NCBI GenBank assembly: GCA_012837895.1
Contig: DUQH01000082.1
Span: 31,375-95,374, forward strand
From: Candidatus Fermentithermobacillaceae bacterium
Lineage (GTDB): Bacteria > Bacillota > Sulfobacillia > Fermentithermobacillales > Fermentithermobacillaceae
Direction of reading: 5' to 3'
DNA length: 64,000 nt
The position numbers and the translations under genes were made by a program. Shown here piece after piece: positions 9,236 through 18,775 of this stretch. A model generated the notes under the pieces. That model saw nothing but the letters and a program-made list of their open reading frames with translations, did not search any database and was not told the DNA's origin. Within the stretch, counting starts at the first letter, position 1; each line of letters begins with the position of its first letter.

Positions 9236-11237
9236 CTTTGCGTCTCCTTAGCTTGGAAGGCTTGTCTATTTGCTTCTCTAGTTCAAATATCATGTCCCTC
9301 AGCAGTGCCGCCCTTTCAAATTCAAGGTTCGATGAAGCTTGTTTCATTTCCGCCATGAGCTCAGCGATAAGCTCTGGCACAGCTTGCTTTGGAATCTCAT
9401 CAAAACTCTTGTCTTTGAGTACAGCTTCAGGCTCTAGGGGCTTGCCGTGTTGGATTACATCGTGAATTTGCTTTTGGACGGTCTGTGGAACAATCCCGTG
9501 CTTTTGATTATATAAAGTTTGTTTGGTCCTGCGCCGCTCTGTTTCTTTGATCGCCCGCTCCATGGAACCGGTGATGGTATCTGCATACATTATGACCTTG
9601 CTGTTTACGTTTCTTGCAGCCCGGCCGATAGTCTGTATCAGCGAAGTCTCAGACCTGAGAAAGCCTTCTTTGTCAGCGTCAAGTATGCAAACCAGAGACA
9701 CTTCAGGCAGGTCCAGCCCTTCCCTGAGAAGGTTTATCCCTATTAGCACATCAAATACTCCCAGGCGCAAGTCCCTGATAATTTCCATTCTTTCTATGGT
9801 TTCAACATCAGAGTGCATGTACCTTACTTTGAGCCCGATTTCACGCAAATATTCTGTCAGGTCTTCAGCCATCCGTTTGGTTAAGGTGGTAACCAAGACC
9901 CGTTCATTCCTGGCTACGACCTTCCGTACTTCACCGATTAAGTCATCTATCTGGTTCTTGACAGGCCTCACTTCCACCACGGGGTCAACCAGCCCTGTAG
10001 GCCTTACTACTTGCTCTGCAATCTGGGTTGCCCTCTCAAGTTCAAAATCGCCAGGCGTGGCAGATACGTATATCACCAGCCCGACCTTGTCCATGAACTC
10101 GTCAAAAGTAAGGGGCCTGTTGTCGAAAGCTGACGGCAGCCTGAAGCCGTAGTTCACCAGTGATTCTTTCCTTGAACGATCCCCTGCATACATTGCCCGG
10201 ATCTGGGGAATGGTCACGTGGGATTCGTCTATTACAACCAGGAAATCTTCAGGAAAGAAGTCCAGGAGGGTATAGGGGGGCTGGCCCGGCGCCCGCCCGG
10301 TAAGGTGCCGCGAATAGTTTTCAATCCCGGGACAATACCCCATTTCTTCGAGCATTTCCAGGTCAAACCTTGTACGTTGCTCCAACCGGTATGCTTCAAG
10401 TATCTTGCCCTGATCCCTCAGTTCTTTGAGCCTGTGGTGGAGTTCTTCTTCAATAGAGCTGATGGCGTCACGCATCTTCTCATCTTTCACCACATGGTGC
10501 TTAGCCGGGTAAATCATGATGTGGTTCATCTCTGAAAGCGCCCTGCCTGTGAGCACTTCAAACTCAAGCAGCCTTTCGATTTCATCCCCAAACAGTTCAA
10601 CCCGTACAGCCGTGTCAGAATAGCCTGCCGGGAAGATTTCGATGGTGTCGCCTCTTACCCTGAAAGTGCCCCGCTGGAAGTCGATATCGTTCCGGGTATA
10701 CTGGATATCCACAAGCCGCCTGAGAATCGCATCACGATCCCTGACCATCCCTGTGCGTAAGGACAACCCCAGGTCCCTGTAGTCTTCAGGGGAGCCCAAA
10801 CCGTATATACACGACACGCTGGCCACAACCAGCACATCCCGCCGCTCAAAAAGGGCGCATGTTGCAGAGTGCCTGAGCTTGTCGATCTCTTCATTGATCA
10901 TCGCATCTTTTTCTATATAGGTATCAGTTTGAGGTAAGTACGCCTCAGGCTGGTAGTAGTCATAGTAACTCACGAAATACTCCACTGCGTTGTCCGGGAA
11001 AAAGTGCTTGAACTCAGTTGCAAGCTGGGCTGCCAGGATCTTGTTATGTGAAATCACCAAAGTGGGCCGGTTAAGCCTGGCTACGACATTGGCAACGGTA
11101 AAGGTCTTTCCTGATCCGGTTACCCCAAGCAAAATCTGATGCTTGTGGCCTTGCTTTACCCCTGAAATCAAAGTCTCGATAGCTTCAGGCTGGTCCCCTT
11201 TGGGAGTAAATTCAGATATCAGTTCAAATGATCGCAT
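9222..11237 (-). CDS. uvrB: Excinuclease ABC subunit B
   Basis: This is a UvrB of 671 residues, the helicase-like component that verifies damage and recruits UvrC. It shows Walker [12 protein letters not shown], the damage-probing beta-hairpin region ([13 protein letters not shown]), helicase motif VIDESH, motif [11 protein letters not shown], and a C-terminal UVR coiled-coil ([18 protein letters not shown]) that binds UvrC. ATG 11237 is preferred over ATG 11243, because GGAGG lies 7 bases before the former and only 1 base before the latter. It is the first gene of the uvrBAC operon, under a sigma-A promoter at 11258-11286. Confidence 0.97.
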   Translation of the reverse strand: MRSFELISEFTPKGDQPEAIETLISGVKQGHKHQILLGVTGSGKTFTVANVVARLNRPTLVISHNKILAAQLATEFKHFFPDNAVEYFVSYYDYYQPEAYLPQTDTYIEKDAMINEEIDKLRHSATCALFERRDVLVVASVSCIYGLGSPEDYRDLGLSLRTGMVRDRDAILRRLVDIQYTRNDIDFQRGTFRVRGDTIEIFPAGYSDTAVRVELFGDEIERLLEFEVLTGRALSEMNHIMIYPAKHHVVKDEKMRDAISSIEEELHHRLKELRDQGKILEAYRLEQRTRFDLEMLEEMGYCPGIENYSRHLTGRAPGQPPYTLLDFFPEDFLVVIDESHVTIPQIRAMYAGDRSRKESLVNYGFRLPSAFDNRPLTFDEFMDKVGLVIYVSATPGDFELERATQIAEQVVRPTGLVDPVVEVRPVKNQIDDLIGEVRKVVARNERVLVTTLTKRMAEDLTEYLREIGLKVRYMHSDVETIERMEIIRDLRLGVFDVLIGINLLREGLDLPEVSLVCILDADKEGFLRSETSLIQTIGRAARNVNSKVIMYADTITGSMERAIKETERRRTKQTLYNQKHGIVPQTVQKQIHDVIQHGKPLEPEAVLKDKSFDEIPKQAVPELIAELMAEMKQASSNLEFERAALLRDMIFELEKQIDKPSKLRRRKDAKR

Positions 11238-11257
11238 TGCCATTCCTCCGTTCACTC

Positions 11258-11286
11258 ATTATAACTTCACGGGACAATGCAATCAA
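11258..11286 (-). promoter_or_regulatory. Sigma-A promoter of uvrBAC
   Basis: The minus strand reads TTGATT (11286-11281), a 17-base spacer, and a perfect TATAAT (11263-11258), ending about 20 bases before the uvrB start. The segment 11281-11292 (GAACATTTGATT) overlaps the -35. It has one half of a Gram-positive LexA box (GAAC) but a poor second half, so SOS control is only a weak possibility. Confidence 0.7.
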
Positions 11287-11335
11287 ATGTTCTATATATG
11301 TCTGGAGGGATACAGTTGAAAACCGCCATGACCTG

Positions 11336-12619
11336 CTATTTGTCAGAATCCTGCCCGTTGTCATCCTTGCCCCTTATCATGTTCCTGATGAACCTGAGCA
11401 GGGGACCTTCATGACTGGACCCGGCCATAGCCTTGTCGTCAGGTTGGGGTACAGGGATAAGTCCCAGCGCTTCGTCAGATTCCCGGTGCACTTCTGCCCT
11501 GCGCAGTTCTCCGCTTTCACGGGATTCGGAAATCCACAAGGTAAGAGGCCCGGATGTGCCCTCAAGGGCAGCTTCAAGCGAACGCCTGTCGCTTATCTGT
11601 ACATCGTTGACCAGGCGGATCACGTTGCCACTCCTTAGGCCTGCGTCCCTTGCGGGACTGCCTTCTGCCACGTCCAGCAGTAACACACCTTCCTCAACAG
11701 GCGTATACATTGGCTTTTGCCCGTACTCCTCACGGAGCCCTGCCCTGATGACTATCTCATGGCCGATAGGGGCAAAAAGGGTAGCTACCCATGCAAACAG
11801 CTGCCACTTTGACGCCGCAACCGATAGGATAAGAAGTATTATGCTGAACAACACGAGGTTCTTTGAGGTGACTTTCGCCTTATCCCTGGGATTCCTGGCT
11901 AGGGCAATATCCCCGTAGCCGAGGGCAGCTATTATGGGCATCATGGCGAATACAGGCTCGCCAGGGCCAGGAATGTCAGGTGCCTTGATCAGCGGCCACC
12001 AGTCGGGCAAATATATCAAGTCAGGCACCTGTGACAGGTCAGGCACCTTAATCAGAAACAACACTATCAGGGGGATGGGCCAGAACCGCTGCAAAGCGAA
12101 ACCGCCCACCACCTCCCCGTTCTCATGGGAAAGGTACAGCGGGGTGGAGCATGTGTGCCCTGACAGCAGGATAAGAAAAGCTTCTGCAGCATGGAGGCAA
12201 GCTACAAGCGCCATTAAGGCGGGTACATTCACCTTAGGCCATCCGAATATCAAATGACTTAAGGCAGCAAGCCCACCTGCATAAGAAAAGCAGAGCAGCC
12301 TGGGACTGAACAGGTAGAGAACCAGGGCAACAGGCATCAAATACGCAATGCCGCTGTCTGTTACAGACACACCGACAAACACCAGCAACAAGCTGGCAAG
12401 AAGCCCTCCGAGCAATCCTAGCCCAACCGCAGTGAGTGTCTGCCAAAAAGCTTTGTTTGACGCCGTCCCGTACAGCTTTTCCTCAGTCCGCTGGATCCTT
12501 GCATACTGGCTGGCAATCAACCCCAGCACCACAAGGTAAAGCACATCAACAGCTGCGTTCGAGAATATGCCCGGGTACGAACGCAAAACCGATTTAACCA
12601 GCTCAAACAGAGGGCCCAC
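11336..12619 (-). CDS. Polytopic membrane protein with C-terminal PDZ domain, MinJ-like
   Basis: This protein of about 427 residues has roughly eight hydrophobic segments in its first 300 residues and then a PDZ domain (GVLLLDVAEGSPARDAGLRS, GNVIRLVN). The arrangement and the position beside a CtpA-type protease, ftsX and ftsE match B. subtilis MinJ, a polar protein that bridges DivIVA and MinD. That function is inferred from domain layout and synteny only. GTG 12619 is chosen because AAGGGG lies 8 bases upstream. A proline-aspartate repeat (VPDL, VPDL, LPDW, APDI) lies between two membrane segments and is encoded partly by 18-bp DNA repeats. Confidence 0.8.
   Translation of the reverse strand: MGPLFELVKSVLRSYPGIFSNAAVDVLYLVVLGLIASQYARIQRTEEKLYGTASNKAFWQTLTAVGLGLLGGLLASLLLVFVGVSVTDSGIAYLMPVALVLYLFSPRLLCFSYAGGLAALSHLIFGWPKVNVPALMALVACLHAAEAFLILLSGHTCSTPLYLSHENGEVVGGFALQRFWPIPLIVLFLIKVPDLSQVPDLIYLPDWWPLIKAPDIPGPGEPVFAMMPIIAALGYGDIALARNPRDKAKVTSKNLVLFSIILLILSVAASKWQLFAWVATLFAPIGHEIVIRAGLREEYGQKPMYTPVEEGVLLLDVAEGSPARDAGLRSGNVIRLVNDVQISDRRSLEAALEGTSGPLTLWISESRESGELRRAEVHRESDEALGLIPVPQPDDKAMAGSSHEGPLLRFIRNMIRGKDDNGQDSDK
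11975..12055. repeat. 18-bp repeats inside the PDZ-protein gene
   Basis: Two adjacent 18-bp units (12020-12037 and 12038-12055) both begin GTCAGGCACCT. A related unit, GTCAGGTGCCTTGATCAG, lies at 11975-11992. They are in frame and encode the repeated x-Pro-Asp-Leu motif in a loop between membrane segments. Confidence 0.75.
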
Positions 12620-12650
12620 ACCTATTGCCCCTTTCGTACAAGTGCCTGGA

Positions 12651-13775
12651 TTACGACGCTCCTGAAAGCTCAGCCCTGGCCAGTTCAACAGCTTTGGCCA
12701 GCTGTTCATCGTCCCCTTCTACCATTATGTCCGGCTCAAGCCCTTTGCCATTAATCGAACGGCCGTTAGGAGTAAAATACTCAGCTATGGTCACTTTTAC
12801 AACAGAACCGTCCTTGAGTTTGAACGAATTCTGCACCAGGCCTTTGCCGAAAGTGGTAGTGCCTATCAGTGTTCCCACCTGGTAATCCTGAATAGCTCCT
12901 GCCAGGATTTCAGAAGCGCTGGCCGTTCCCCCGTTGACCAATACGAACAAAGGCTTATCCAACCCGGGCCCCTTGGAGGTGTAACTTGTTTCTTCAAAAG
13001 ACTTGCCCTTAACCGTCACCACATTGCCTTCAGGAACGAACAACCTGGCAATATCGATGCACCTGTCGAGCAACCCGCCACCGTTGTAGCGCAGGTCCAG
13101 GATGTATGCTTTAGCGCCCTGGGCGTCGAGTTCACGCATGGCTTCTGCCATGGCAAAGCTGGAATGCTCGTTGAAGGTTATTAGTTCAATGTAGCCTATC
13201 CCTTCTTCTTTCATGGAGTAGTCAACTGCAGGGATGGTTATGTCTTCCCTTACAATAGCCACGTCAAACATATCCCCGTCCCGGTATATGGTGATCACCA
13301 CTTCAGTGCCTGCAGGCCCCCTGATGAGAGCTGCTGCTTCATCACTGCTGGATACAGGCTTACCGTCAACTTTTATTATGAAATCATTGACTCTGAGGCC
13401 GGCCGCTTCTGCAGGCGTGCCCTTCATAGGCGATACGATGCATACCCCGCCGTCTTTCTCAGTTATGGTCACACCGATTCCTGAATACTCGCCGCTTGTG
13501 CGTATATAGAACTCAGCCCATTCCTCCTGGGTCATATACACAGAGTACGGGTCGCCCAAGGCTGCCACAACGCCCCTGGCGGCGCCCTCCAGAACCTGTG
13601 CCTGGTCGAAGTCTTTGTAGTAGGCTTGTTCAAGCAGCCGTACAATGCCGAGAACTTTGCCCACCGGAGTGAACTGTATCAAAGCATATGCGCCAAGGCC
13701 GCCAGTTAGCAAGGCCGCTACAAGAGCACTGATGATGCATAACCTTACCGCCTTTGACCTGGATATCGTATCCAC
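12651..13775 (-). CDS. Carboxyl-terminal processing protease (S41 family)
   Basis: This 374-residue S41 peptidase is of the CtpA/CtpB type. It has an N-terminal membrane anchor (residues 10-33), a PDZ domain (about 95-175, GVTITEKDGGVCI) and the protease core. The nucleophile is Ser286 in GGTASASEI and the base is Lys311 in TTFGKGL, spaced 25 residues apart as in the D1 protease. It would act outside the membrane. In B. subtilis the protease at this locus, CtpB, cleaves SpoIVFA in sporulation; the same role is possible here but not shown. It starts with GTG 13775. The MinJ-like gene follows after 31 bases. Confidence 0.93.
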   Translation of the reverse strand: MDTISRSKAVRLCIISALVAALLTGGLGAYALIQFTPVGKVLGIVRLLEQAYYKDFDQAQVLEGAARGVVAALGDPYSVYMTQEEWAEFYIRTSGEYSGIGVTITEKDGGVCIVSPMKGTPAEAAGLRVNDFIIKVDGKPVSSSDEAAALIRGPAGTEVVITIYRDGDMFDVAIVREDITIPAVDYSMKEEGIGYIELITFNEHSSFAMAEAMRELDAQGAKAYILDLRYNGGGLLDRCIDIARLFVPEGNVVTVKGKSFEETSYTSKGPGLDKPLFVLVNGGTASASEILAGAIQDYQVGTLIGTTTFGKGLVQNSFKLKDGSVVKVTIAEYFTPNGRSINGKGLEPDIMVEGDDEQLAKAVELARAELSGAS

Positions 13776-13826
13776 TTACATCACCGCTTTCCTGGTTTCC
13801 AAGATACACACGTGGAAGCAAACTAA

Positions 13827-13838
13827 CAGACTAGTCTG
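13827..13838. promoter_or_regulatory. 12-bp perfect palindrome upstream of the S41 protease gene
   Basis: CAGACTAGTCTG is a perfect palindrome 52-63 bases upstream of the GTG at 13775. It could be an operator, but no promoter hexamers of good quality are visible beside it. The rest of the 274-bp gap holds a terminator for the upstream gene and no coding sequence I can support. Confidence 0.35.
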
Positions 13839-13972
13839 AAACTACCGGACTAAGTTATATTCAGTCTAGCACATCTGGATGATTCGCTTCTATATCTGAC
13901 AAGGCCAAAGGCAAGCTGTGATATGGCGGAAACACGAGGCAATATTGACGCTGGCCGGATTCCACCACGTTG

Positions 13973-14009
13973 AAAAAACCAGGCTGCCAGGCGGAAACTG
14001 CCGGCAGCC
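13973..14009 (-). terminator. Intrinsic terminator after the EnvC-like peptidase gene
   Basis: On the minus strand a GGCTGCC / GGCAGCC stem (14009-14003 and 13988-13982) is followed by TGG and six T (13978-13973). It lies 41 bases after the stop of the peptidase gene, so the ftsE-ftsX-peptidase operon ends here and the S41 protease gene has its own promoter. Confidence 0.75.
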
Positions 14010-14049
14010 CCAAACATGCTCCGGTCTTAGCTTGGTTATGCGTCCTATC

Positions 14050-15201
14050 CTAGAACTGAACCCACTTCCTTGGATCATCTGTGGCGCCGTTTACGCGCAC
14101 TTCAAAGTGGAGGTGGGGGCCTGTGGACATACCCGTGCTCCCTACCAGGGCGATTGTCTGCCCTCGCGTCACCACGTCACCCTTGTTTACAAGCAGTTTT
14201 GAACAGTGGGCGTAAAGGGTAGATATGCCTCCCCCGTGGTCTATGACCACGTAATACCCGTAACCCGAATCCCTGGTGGCCACGATGACAGTACCATCCT
14301 CTGCGGCTTTAATAGGAACACCGCTGTCCACCGCAATGTCAATGCCGGCATGGAACCTGTAATACTGCAATACAGGATGCCACCTGTTGCCGTATTCAGA
14401 GCTTACCCAGCCGCCTTGAACAGGGCGTATCATGGCAAGCCCTTCCTTCTTCTCACGTTGGTGGCCCTGGGCCTGTAGATCCCTGATCACCTGTTCCAAA
14501 GCTTTGGATTCCCGCTCGATTTGGTCAAGGGCTTCCTCAAGTTGCTTGCGGTCCTGTTGGATCTGGGCCAAGTACCGCTCCCTGTCGGCGCTGCGGGAGG
14601 CAACTGCAGCCCTCTTTTGCTCTTGCTGGGCCTTTGCCACCGTAAGATCTTGCACATCTTGTTCTAGCAGCTCTTTCTTTTCGGTGAGTTCCTGCTTGAG
14701 TGCCTTGTATTCTTCTATTAGCCGTGCATCGTCCTGGGCAATTTCGCGGAGGTAATAGAGCCTGGCCATGAACTCAGATACGCTCTTTGAGTCGAGGAGG
14801 ACTTCAAGGTATGAAGTTCTACCTGCCTTGTACATGCAAACCAGCCTGTCGCAAAACAGGTCCTTTTTTTCTTGTGTCTTCTTTTCTACCTCGGCGATTT
14901 CTTTCTCAGTTTCTTCTATCCTGTCTGCAAGATACTGTATCCTGGCCAGCAGGTAGTCAAGTTCTCTCTGGGCAAGTTCAAGTTCAAGTTCAAGCTGTTC
15001 AAGTTCCTTGATTACAGAGCTTTCTGAGCGCCGTTTTGCCTCGATTTGTTTTCTGGTTTCTTCGATCTCTTTCTGCATTTGCTCAAGTTCTGCATATTTC
15101 TCATCCAGTATGCCTGCCCGGGCAACCGGAAGGGCGTGTACTGCCAATGCCAGCAAAACCAGGCAAAACACGCAGAAATAAACGGTTCTTCCTCTCCTCA
15201 T
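14050..15201 (-). CDS. EnvC-like coiled-coil M23 peptidase
   Basis: This 383-residue exported protein has a signal peptide (residues 1-29, VFCLVLLALAVHALPVARA), a long coiled coil (about 32-245) and a C-terminal LytM/M23 domain. The zinc ligands appear intact: His and Asp in RFHAGIDIA and the HxH of GPHLHFEV. It may therefore cut peptidoglycan itself, unlike E. coli EnvC, which only activates amidases. Directly upstream are ftsE and ftsX, whose products control such coiled-coil hydrolases across the membrane (EnvC, PcsB, CwlO). The gene starts 21 bases after ftsX. Involvement in wall cleavage during division or elongation is inferred from this context. Confidence 0.92.
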   Translation of the reverse strand: MRRGRTVYFCVFCLVLLALAVHALPVARAGILDEKYAELEQMQKEIEETRKQIEAKRRSESSVIKELEQLELELELAQRELDYLLARIQYLADRIEETEKEIAEVEKKTQEKKDLFCDRLVCMYKAGRTSYLEVLLDSKSVSEFMARLYYLREIAQDDARLIEEYKALKQELTEKKELLEQDVQDLTVAKAQQEQKRAAVASRSADRERYLAQIQQDRKQLEEALDQIERESKALEQVIRDLQAQGHQREKKEGLAMIRPVQGGWVSSEYGNRWHPVLQYYRFHAGIDIAVDSGVPIKAAEDGTVIVATRDSGYGYYVVIDHGGGISTLYAHCSKLLVNKGDVVTRGQTIALVGSTGMSTGPHLHFEVRVNGATDDPRKWVQF

Positions 15202-15222
15202 ATGTATGTGCCTCCGGTAACT

Positions 15223-16107
15223 CTAGACTCTAAGATGCCGCCTCACTGAAAAAGCTGAGCCTGTAAGCCCAACCATGACACCTGTCAAAGCCATTATCCC
15301 GAACATGTCCCATATGGACCTGCTATCCAACCCTACTATTGGCATGAAGGGTATAAACTCGGCGATCTTCCCGGCAACCCAGTTGTAAGCCCCAAGGGCA
15401 AACCCTGTTCCCAGAGCGCTGCCCAGAAACCCGAGGAAAATCCCTTCAAACAGAAAAGGCATCAGCACGAAACCGTCAGTAGCCCCCACAAGTTTCATTA
15501 TCCCGATCTCCTGCCTCCGGGCGTCAATAGCAAGCCTGATAGAGTTGGCTATGACCATCACAGACACAAGACCTACAACCAGCATCCCGCCCAGGGACAG
15601 GTATTGCACGGCTTTGCCTACTTGCACAAGCCGCTTTGATACTTCTTCCTGATACATTACATCGTCTACAACGTCAATGCTCTTAAGCGCTTCCACCACG
15701 CCGGGAATCTCCTCTGCGCCTACAGTCTTGATCCTGACGCTAGGCGGGAGGGGGTTGTCCTCTTCCAGTGAATCAAGCACCGACGCTTTATCCTTGAACA
15801 TCTCCCTGAGTTCTTCCAGGGCGTCTTCCTTGCTGACGAACTTCACTTCACTCACACCCGGCATTTCCCGTATCTGGGTCGCGGCGCTTGCCAGTTCTGA
15901 GTAAGTAGCTTCTTTGTTCATATAAGCTTGGATCTCCATCTGAGTTTCAGCCATCTGATACATAAAACCTAGGTTGATGCTGACCAGGAAACTTGTCCCA
16001 AGCAGAAAAAGGGCGAATCCTGTTGTAAGCGCAGAAAGGAATGACGAAAGCTTGTTCCGCCATATACTGCGGAAAGCTTGAGAAAACATGTATCCTATGA
16101 GTCTCAA
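15223..16107 (-). CDS. ftsX: Cell division protein FtsX
   Basis: This 294-residue FtsX has four membrane segments (about residues 20-45, 165-190, 215-240 and 260-285). A large extracellular loop (about 50-160, with VKFVSKEDALEELREMF) lies between the first two. It forms an ABC-type complex with FtsE that transmits ATP hydrolysis to extracellular peptidoglycan hydrolases. The start is TTG 16107, overlapping the ftsE stop by four bases (TTGA), with GAGGGG upstream; ATG 16089 is an alternative. It is followed by the EnvC-like peptidase, its likely partner. Confidence 0.94.
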   Translation of the reverse strand: MRLIGYMFSQAFRSIWRNKLSSFLSALTTGFALFLLGTSFLVSINLGFMYQMAETQMEIQAYMNKEATYSELASAATQIREMPGVSEVKFVSKEDALEELREMFKDKASVLDSLEEDNPLPPSVRIKTVGAEEIPGVVEALKSIDVVDDVMYQEEVSKRLVQVGKAVQYLSLGGMLVVGLVSVMVIANSIRLAIDARRQEIGIMKLVGATDGFVLMPFLFEGIFLGFLGSALGTGFALGAYNWVAGKIAEFIPFMPIVGLDSRSIWDMFGIMALTGVMVGLTGSAFSVRRHLRV

Positions 16108-16784
16108 TAGTTATACGCCCCTCTTCTTTCATCCCGCACAAGGGTACCGTCCCTGAGTTCCACAACCCGCTTTCTCAGCTTGTTGACGATATCCTGGGCG
16201 TGGGTAGCTACAACCAGCGTTGTCCCGTAAAGACTGGCACGTTCCAGGAGATTGAAGATTTCCATGGATGTTTTGGGATCGAGGTTGCCTGAAGGCTCGT
16301 CCGCAAGCAAGATATCAGGATTCCTCACAAGCGCCCTGGCTATAGCTATCCTTTGCTGTTCGCCCCCTGAAAGCTCGCTTGGAAAGGCATCCCGCCTGTC
16401 CAGCAGGCCAACAAGGTTGAGTACCTGGCTGACTCTCCTGTTTATTTCGCGCCTGGGAGTGCCTGTAACCTCAAGGGCAAAGGATACGTTTTCCCAGGCG
16501 TTCTTCTCCTCTAGGAGTTTGAAATCCTGGAACACCACGCCAATCCTGCGCCTGAGGTAAGGGACCTCACGCCTGCGTATTCTTGACAGGTCCTTCCCCA
16601 GAACAAACACCTGACCGCTGGAAGGAGTCTCTTCCCGGTACATCATTTTTATAAGGGTCGATTTGCCGGCGCCGCTTGCGCCCACTACAAAAACAAATTC
16701 GCCCTTTTCTATATGCAAAGACACACTGTCAAGGGCCTTTACACTGCCGTTATATACCTTAGAAACATTTCTTACGCTAATCAA
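16104..16784 (-). CDS. ftsE: Cell division ATP-binding protein FtsE
   Basis: FtsE is the ABC ATPase of the FtsEX complex. It has Walker A GASGAGKSTL, signature LSGGEQQRIAIARALV, Walker B ILLADEPSGNLD and the switch histidine in VVATHAQD. The length is about 226 residues. The start is taken as TTG 16784 (MISVRNVSKVY), because AGGTG lies 9 bases upstream. A GTG at 16796 is possible, but its only Shine-Dalgarno would overlap it. A sigma-A-like promoter lies at 16823-16851. Confidence 0.95.
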   Translation of the reverse strand: MISVRNVSKVYNGSVKALDSVSLHIEKGEFVFVVGASGAGKSTLIKMMYREETPSSGQVFVLGKDLSRIRRREVPYLRRRIGVVFQDFKLLEEKNAWENVSFALEVTGTPRREINRRVSQVLNLVGLLDRRDAFPSELSGGEQQRIAIARALVRNPDILLADEPSGNLDPKTSMEIFNLLERASLYGTTLVVATHAQDIVNKLRKRVVELRDGTLVRDERRGAYNY

Positions 16785-16822
16785 AGAGTATGTCACCTGC
16801 CGGAGTCAGCAACCACTGCACT

Positions 16823-16851
16823 GTTATATGATTCGACACAATCTGACCCAA
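16823..16851 (-). promoter_or_regulatory. Putative sigma-A promoter of ftsEX
   Basis: The minus strand has TTGGGT (16851-16846), a 17-base spacer and TATAAC (16828-16823). The -10 matches five of six bases, the -35 only three. It lies between the transketolase gene and ftsE. A GTTCCCG / CGGGAAC hairpin with a T-rich loop just upstream may end transketolase transcription. Confidence 0.5.
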
Positions 16852-16911
16852 TCCTGTTCCCGAAAAAACTGGAAAAGCCGGGAACCTGCATAATTCTGCT
16901 CTAGATCTCCT

Positions 16912-17895
16912 TTAGCCCTTTGTAAGCTCACGCGCGACCTTGCAATAATGTTCGGAAGTTAGCCCGTAATGCTTCATCAATTCTTCAGCTGATCCTGATT
17001 CCCCGAACTCATCGTTTATCCCCAAAGTGACGACAGGAACAGGATGGTTGCAGGCCGTGACCTGGCACACCGCGCTACCTAAACCTCCGATTACGCTGTG
17101 CTCCTCGCAAGTGACCATGGCCTTGCTGCACCTTGCGATCTTAACCAGCAGGTCTTCATCAACCGGCTTTACCGAAGCCATATCTGCAACCAAACACGAT
17201 ATACCTTCGCCTTCCAGGGTGCGTGCCGCTTCCAGGGCCAGCCCCACAGTGATACCGCACGCAACGAAAGCAACATCGAAAACGCGATCCCCTTCCAGTA
17301 CAGCATTGTACCTGCCTTGAATCTCAGGCTCGGGCCACAGTACCAGCCCTTTGCCAATCTCAAACCCGGCATCCTGGGGGTATACCTGGGGCGTTTTTGC
17401 CCTGCCCAGCCGTATGTACACCGGGCCTTGGTGGGCAGCAGCAGCCATGACCGCGAGACGGGTTTGCCTGGCATCACATGGCACAAGCACTGTCATCCCA
17501 GGGAGTGCCCTCATAAGCGCGATATCTTCCAAAGCTTGATGGGTAGCACCGTCTTCCCCCACAGTGATCCCCGCGTGGGAAGCGGCAATCTTCACGTTGA
17601 ACCCGGAGTAAGCAATAGACTGGCGGACCTGATCGTACGTCCTGCCTGTTGCAAACACTGCAAAGGTTGACGCAAAAGGAAGCTTGCCTGAATGGGCCAG
17701 GCCGGCTGCGATCCCAATCATATTTGCTTCTGCTATCCCTACATTGAAGAACCGTTCAGGAAACTCCTTGGCGAAAACAGAAGTCCTGGTTGACGAAGAC
17801 AGGTCAGCGTCAAGCACCACAATGTCAGGATTCTGCCTGCCCAGCTCTAACAAAGTCTCCCCGTACGCGTCCCTTGTTGCCTTCATTTCAGACAT
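16912..17895 (-). CDS. Transketolase, C-terminal subunit
   Basis: This 327-residue protein is the C-terminal half of a split transketolase. It carries the pyrimidine-binding and C-terminal domains (GIAEANMIGIAAGLA, AGITVGEDGATHQALEDIAL, then PVVTLGINDEFGESG). Together with the N-terminal subunit it moves two-carbon units between sugar phosphates in the non-oxidative pentose phosphate pathway. ATG 17895 has AGGTG 7 bases upstream. It lies 34 bases after the N-terminal subunit gene. Split transketolases are common in Clostridia and archaea. Confidence 0.93.
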   Translation of the reverse strand: MSEMKATRDAYGETLLELGRQNPDIVVLDADLSSSTRTSVFAKEFPERFFNVGIAEANMIGIAAGLAHSGKLPFASTFAVFATGRTYDQVRQSIAYSGFNVKIAASHAGITVGEDGATHQALEDIALMRALPGMTVLVPCDARQTRLAVMAAAAHQGPVYIRLGRAKTPQVYPQDAGFEIGKGLVLWPEPEIQGRYNAVLEGDRVFDVAFVACGITVGLALEAARTLEGEGISCLVADMASVKPVDEDLLVKIARCSKAMVTCEEHSVIGGLGSAVCQVTACNHPVPVVTLGINDEFGESGSAEELMKHYGLTSEHYCKVARELTKG

Positions 17896-17929
17896 CCCAT
17901 ATCACCTTTTTCAATGCTTATCTTATTTC

Positions 17930-18775
17930 CTAGATGGCCTCTAGTTGCTCCAACGCTTCCTCCAGCTGGCCGGCGTTTGGCGTCTTCCCATGCCAGTCTT
18001 TCTCGCCTTCCATGAAGCTGACTCCCTTGCCTTTCACGGTGTCAGCCACTATCACTGCAGGCTTGCCTTTGACATCCAGCGCCTGCCTGAACACATCCAT
18101 GAGCAGATCAACCTTGTGGCCGTCCACCCTGAACACATGCCAGCCAAAGGCTTTGAACTTGTCATCTATGGGGGACACGCCCATGACGTCTTCTACCTTT
18201 CCGTCTATCTGAAGCCCGTTGTTATCAACGATGGCTATGAGGTTGTCGAGTTTGTAGTGGCTTGCAGCCATGGCGGCTTCCCAGACCTGGCCTTCCTGGC
18301 ATTCCCCGTCACCCAGGAGTACCCACACATTGTAATCCTTTCTATCCAGCTTGCCTGCCAGGGCCATGCCTACTGCCATGGAAAGCCCCTGGCCCAAAGA
18401 ACCTGTGGACACTTCTACCCCAGGCACTCTCTTACAGTCTGGGTGGCCTTGGAGAGGCGAACCTAGTTGCCTGAGGGTATCCAGCCACTCCTCCGGGAAA
18501 AAGCCACGTCTGGCCAGGGCCGAGTAGAGCACCGGCGCCGCATGGCCCTTGCTCAAAACAAACCTGTCCCGGTCGGGCCAATCCGGCTCATCATGCTTGA
18601 CCCTCAATACGTCCCCAAAGTACAACGCTGCCACTATGTCTGCACTTGAAAGGGAACCGCCGGGATGGCCTGACCCTGCTTTAGCGGTCATCTTAACAAT
18701 GTCAATCCTGATTTCCCGGGCCTTTTGCTTAATAAACTGTATCTGACTCTTCTTGCTCCCTGCTGTGTGCATCAT
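17930..18775 (-). CDS. Transketolase, N-terminal subunit
   Basis: This is the thiamine-diphosphate-binding half of a split transketolase, about 281 residues. It contains GSGHPGGSLSSADIVAAL and the TPP motif running from GDGECQEG to IVDNN. The start is ATG 18775 (MMHTAGSKK), with AAGGAGA 5 bases upstream; reading further upstream would only add residues with no family match. The gene overlaps the end of the TagA/WecG gene by 47 bases and forms an operon with the C-terminal subunit gene downstream. Confidence 0.93.
   Translation of the reverse strand: MMHTAGSKKSQIQFIKQKAREIRIDIVKMTAKAGSGHPGGSLSSADIVAALYFGDVLRVKHDEPDWPDRDRFVLSKGHAAPVLYSALARRGFFPEEWLDTLRQLGSPLQGHPDCKRVPGVEVSTGSLGQGLSMAVGMALAGKLDRKDYNVWVLLGDGECQEGQVWEAAMAASHYKLDNLIAIVDNNGLQIDGKVEDVMGVSPIDDKFKAFGWHVFRVDGHKVDLLMDVFRQALDVKGKPAVIVADTVKGKGVSFMEGEKDWHGKTPNAGQLEEALEQLEAI

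Noticed and set aside
11281..11292. LexA/SOS box over the uvrB promoter
   Set aside because: Only the GAAC half matches; the second half (GATT for GTTC) has two mismatches. It is kept only as a remark.
13890..14078. 62-residue minus-strand frame between the EnvC-like and S41 protease genes
   Set aside because: It overlaps the end of the peptidase gene, covers the intrinsic terminator and has no family-like segments.
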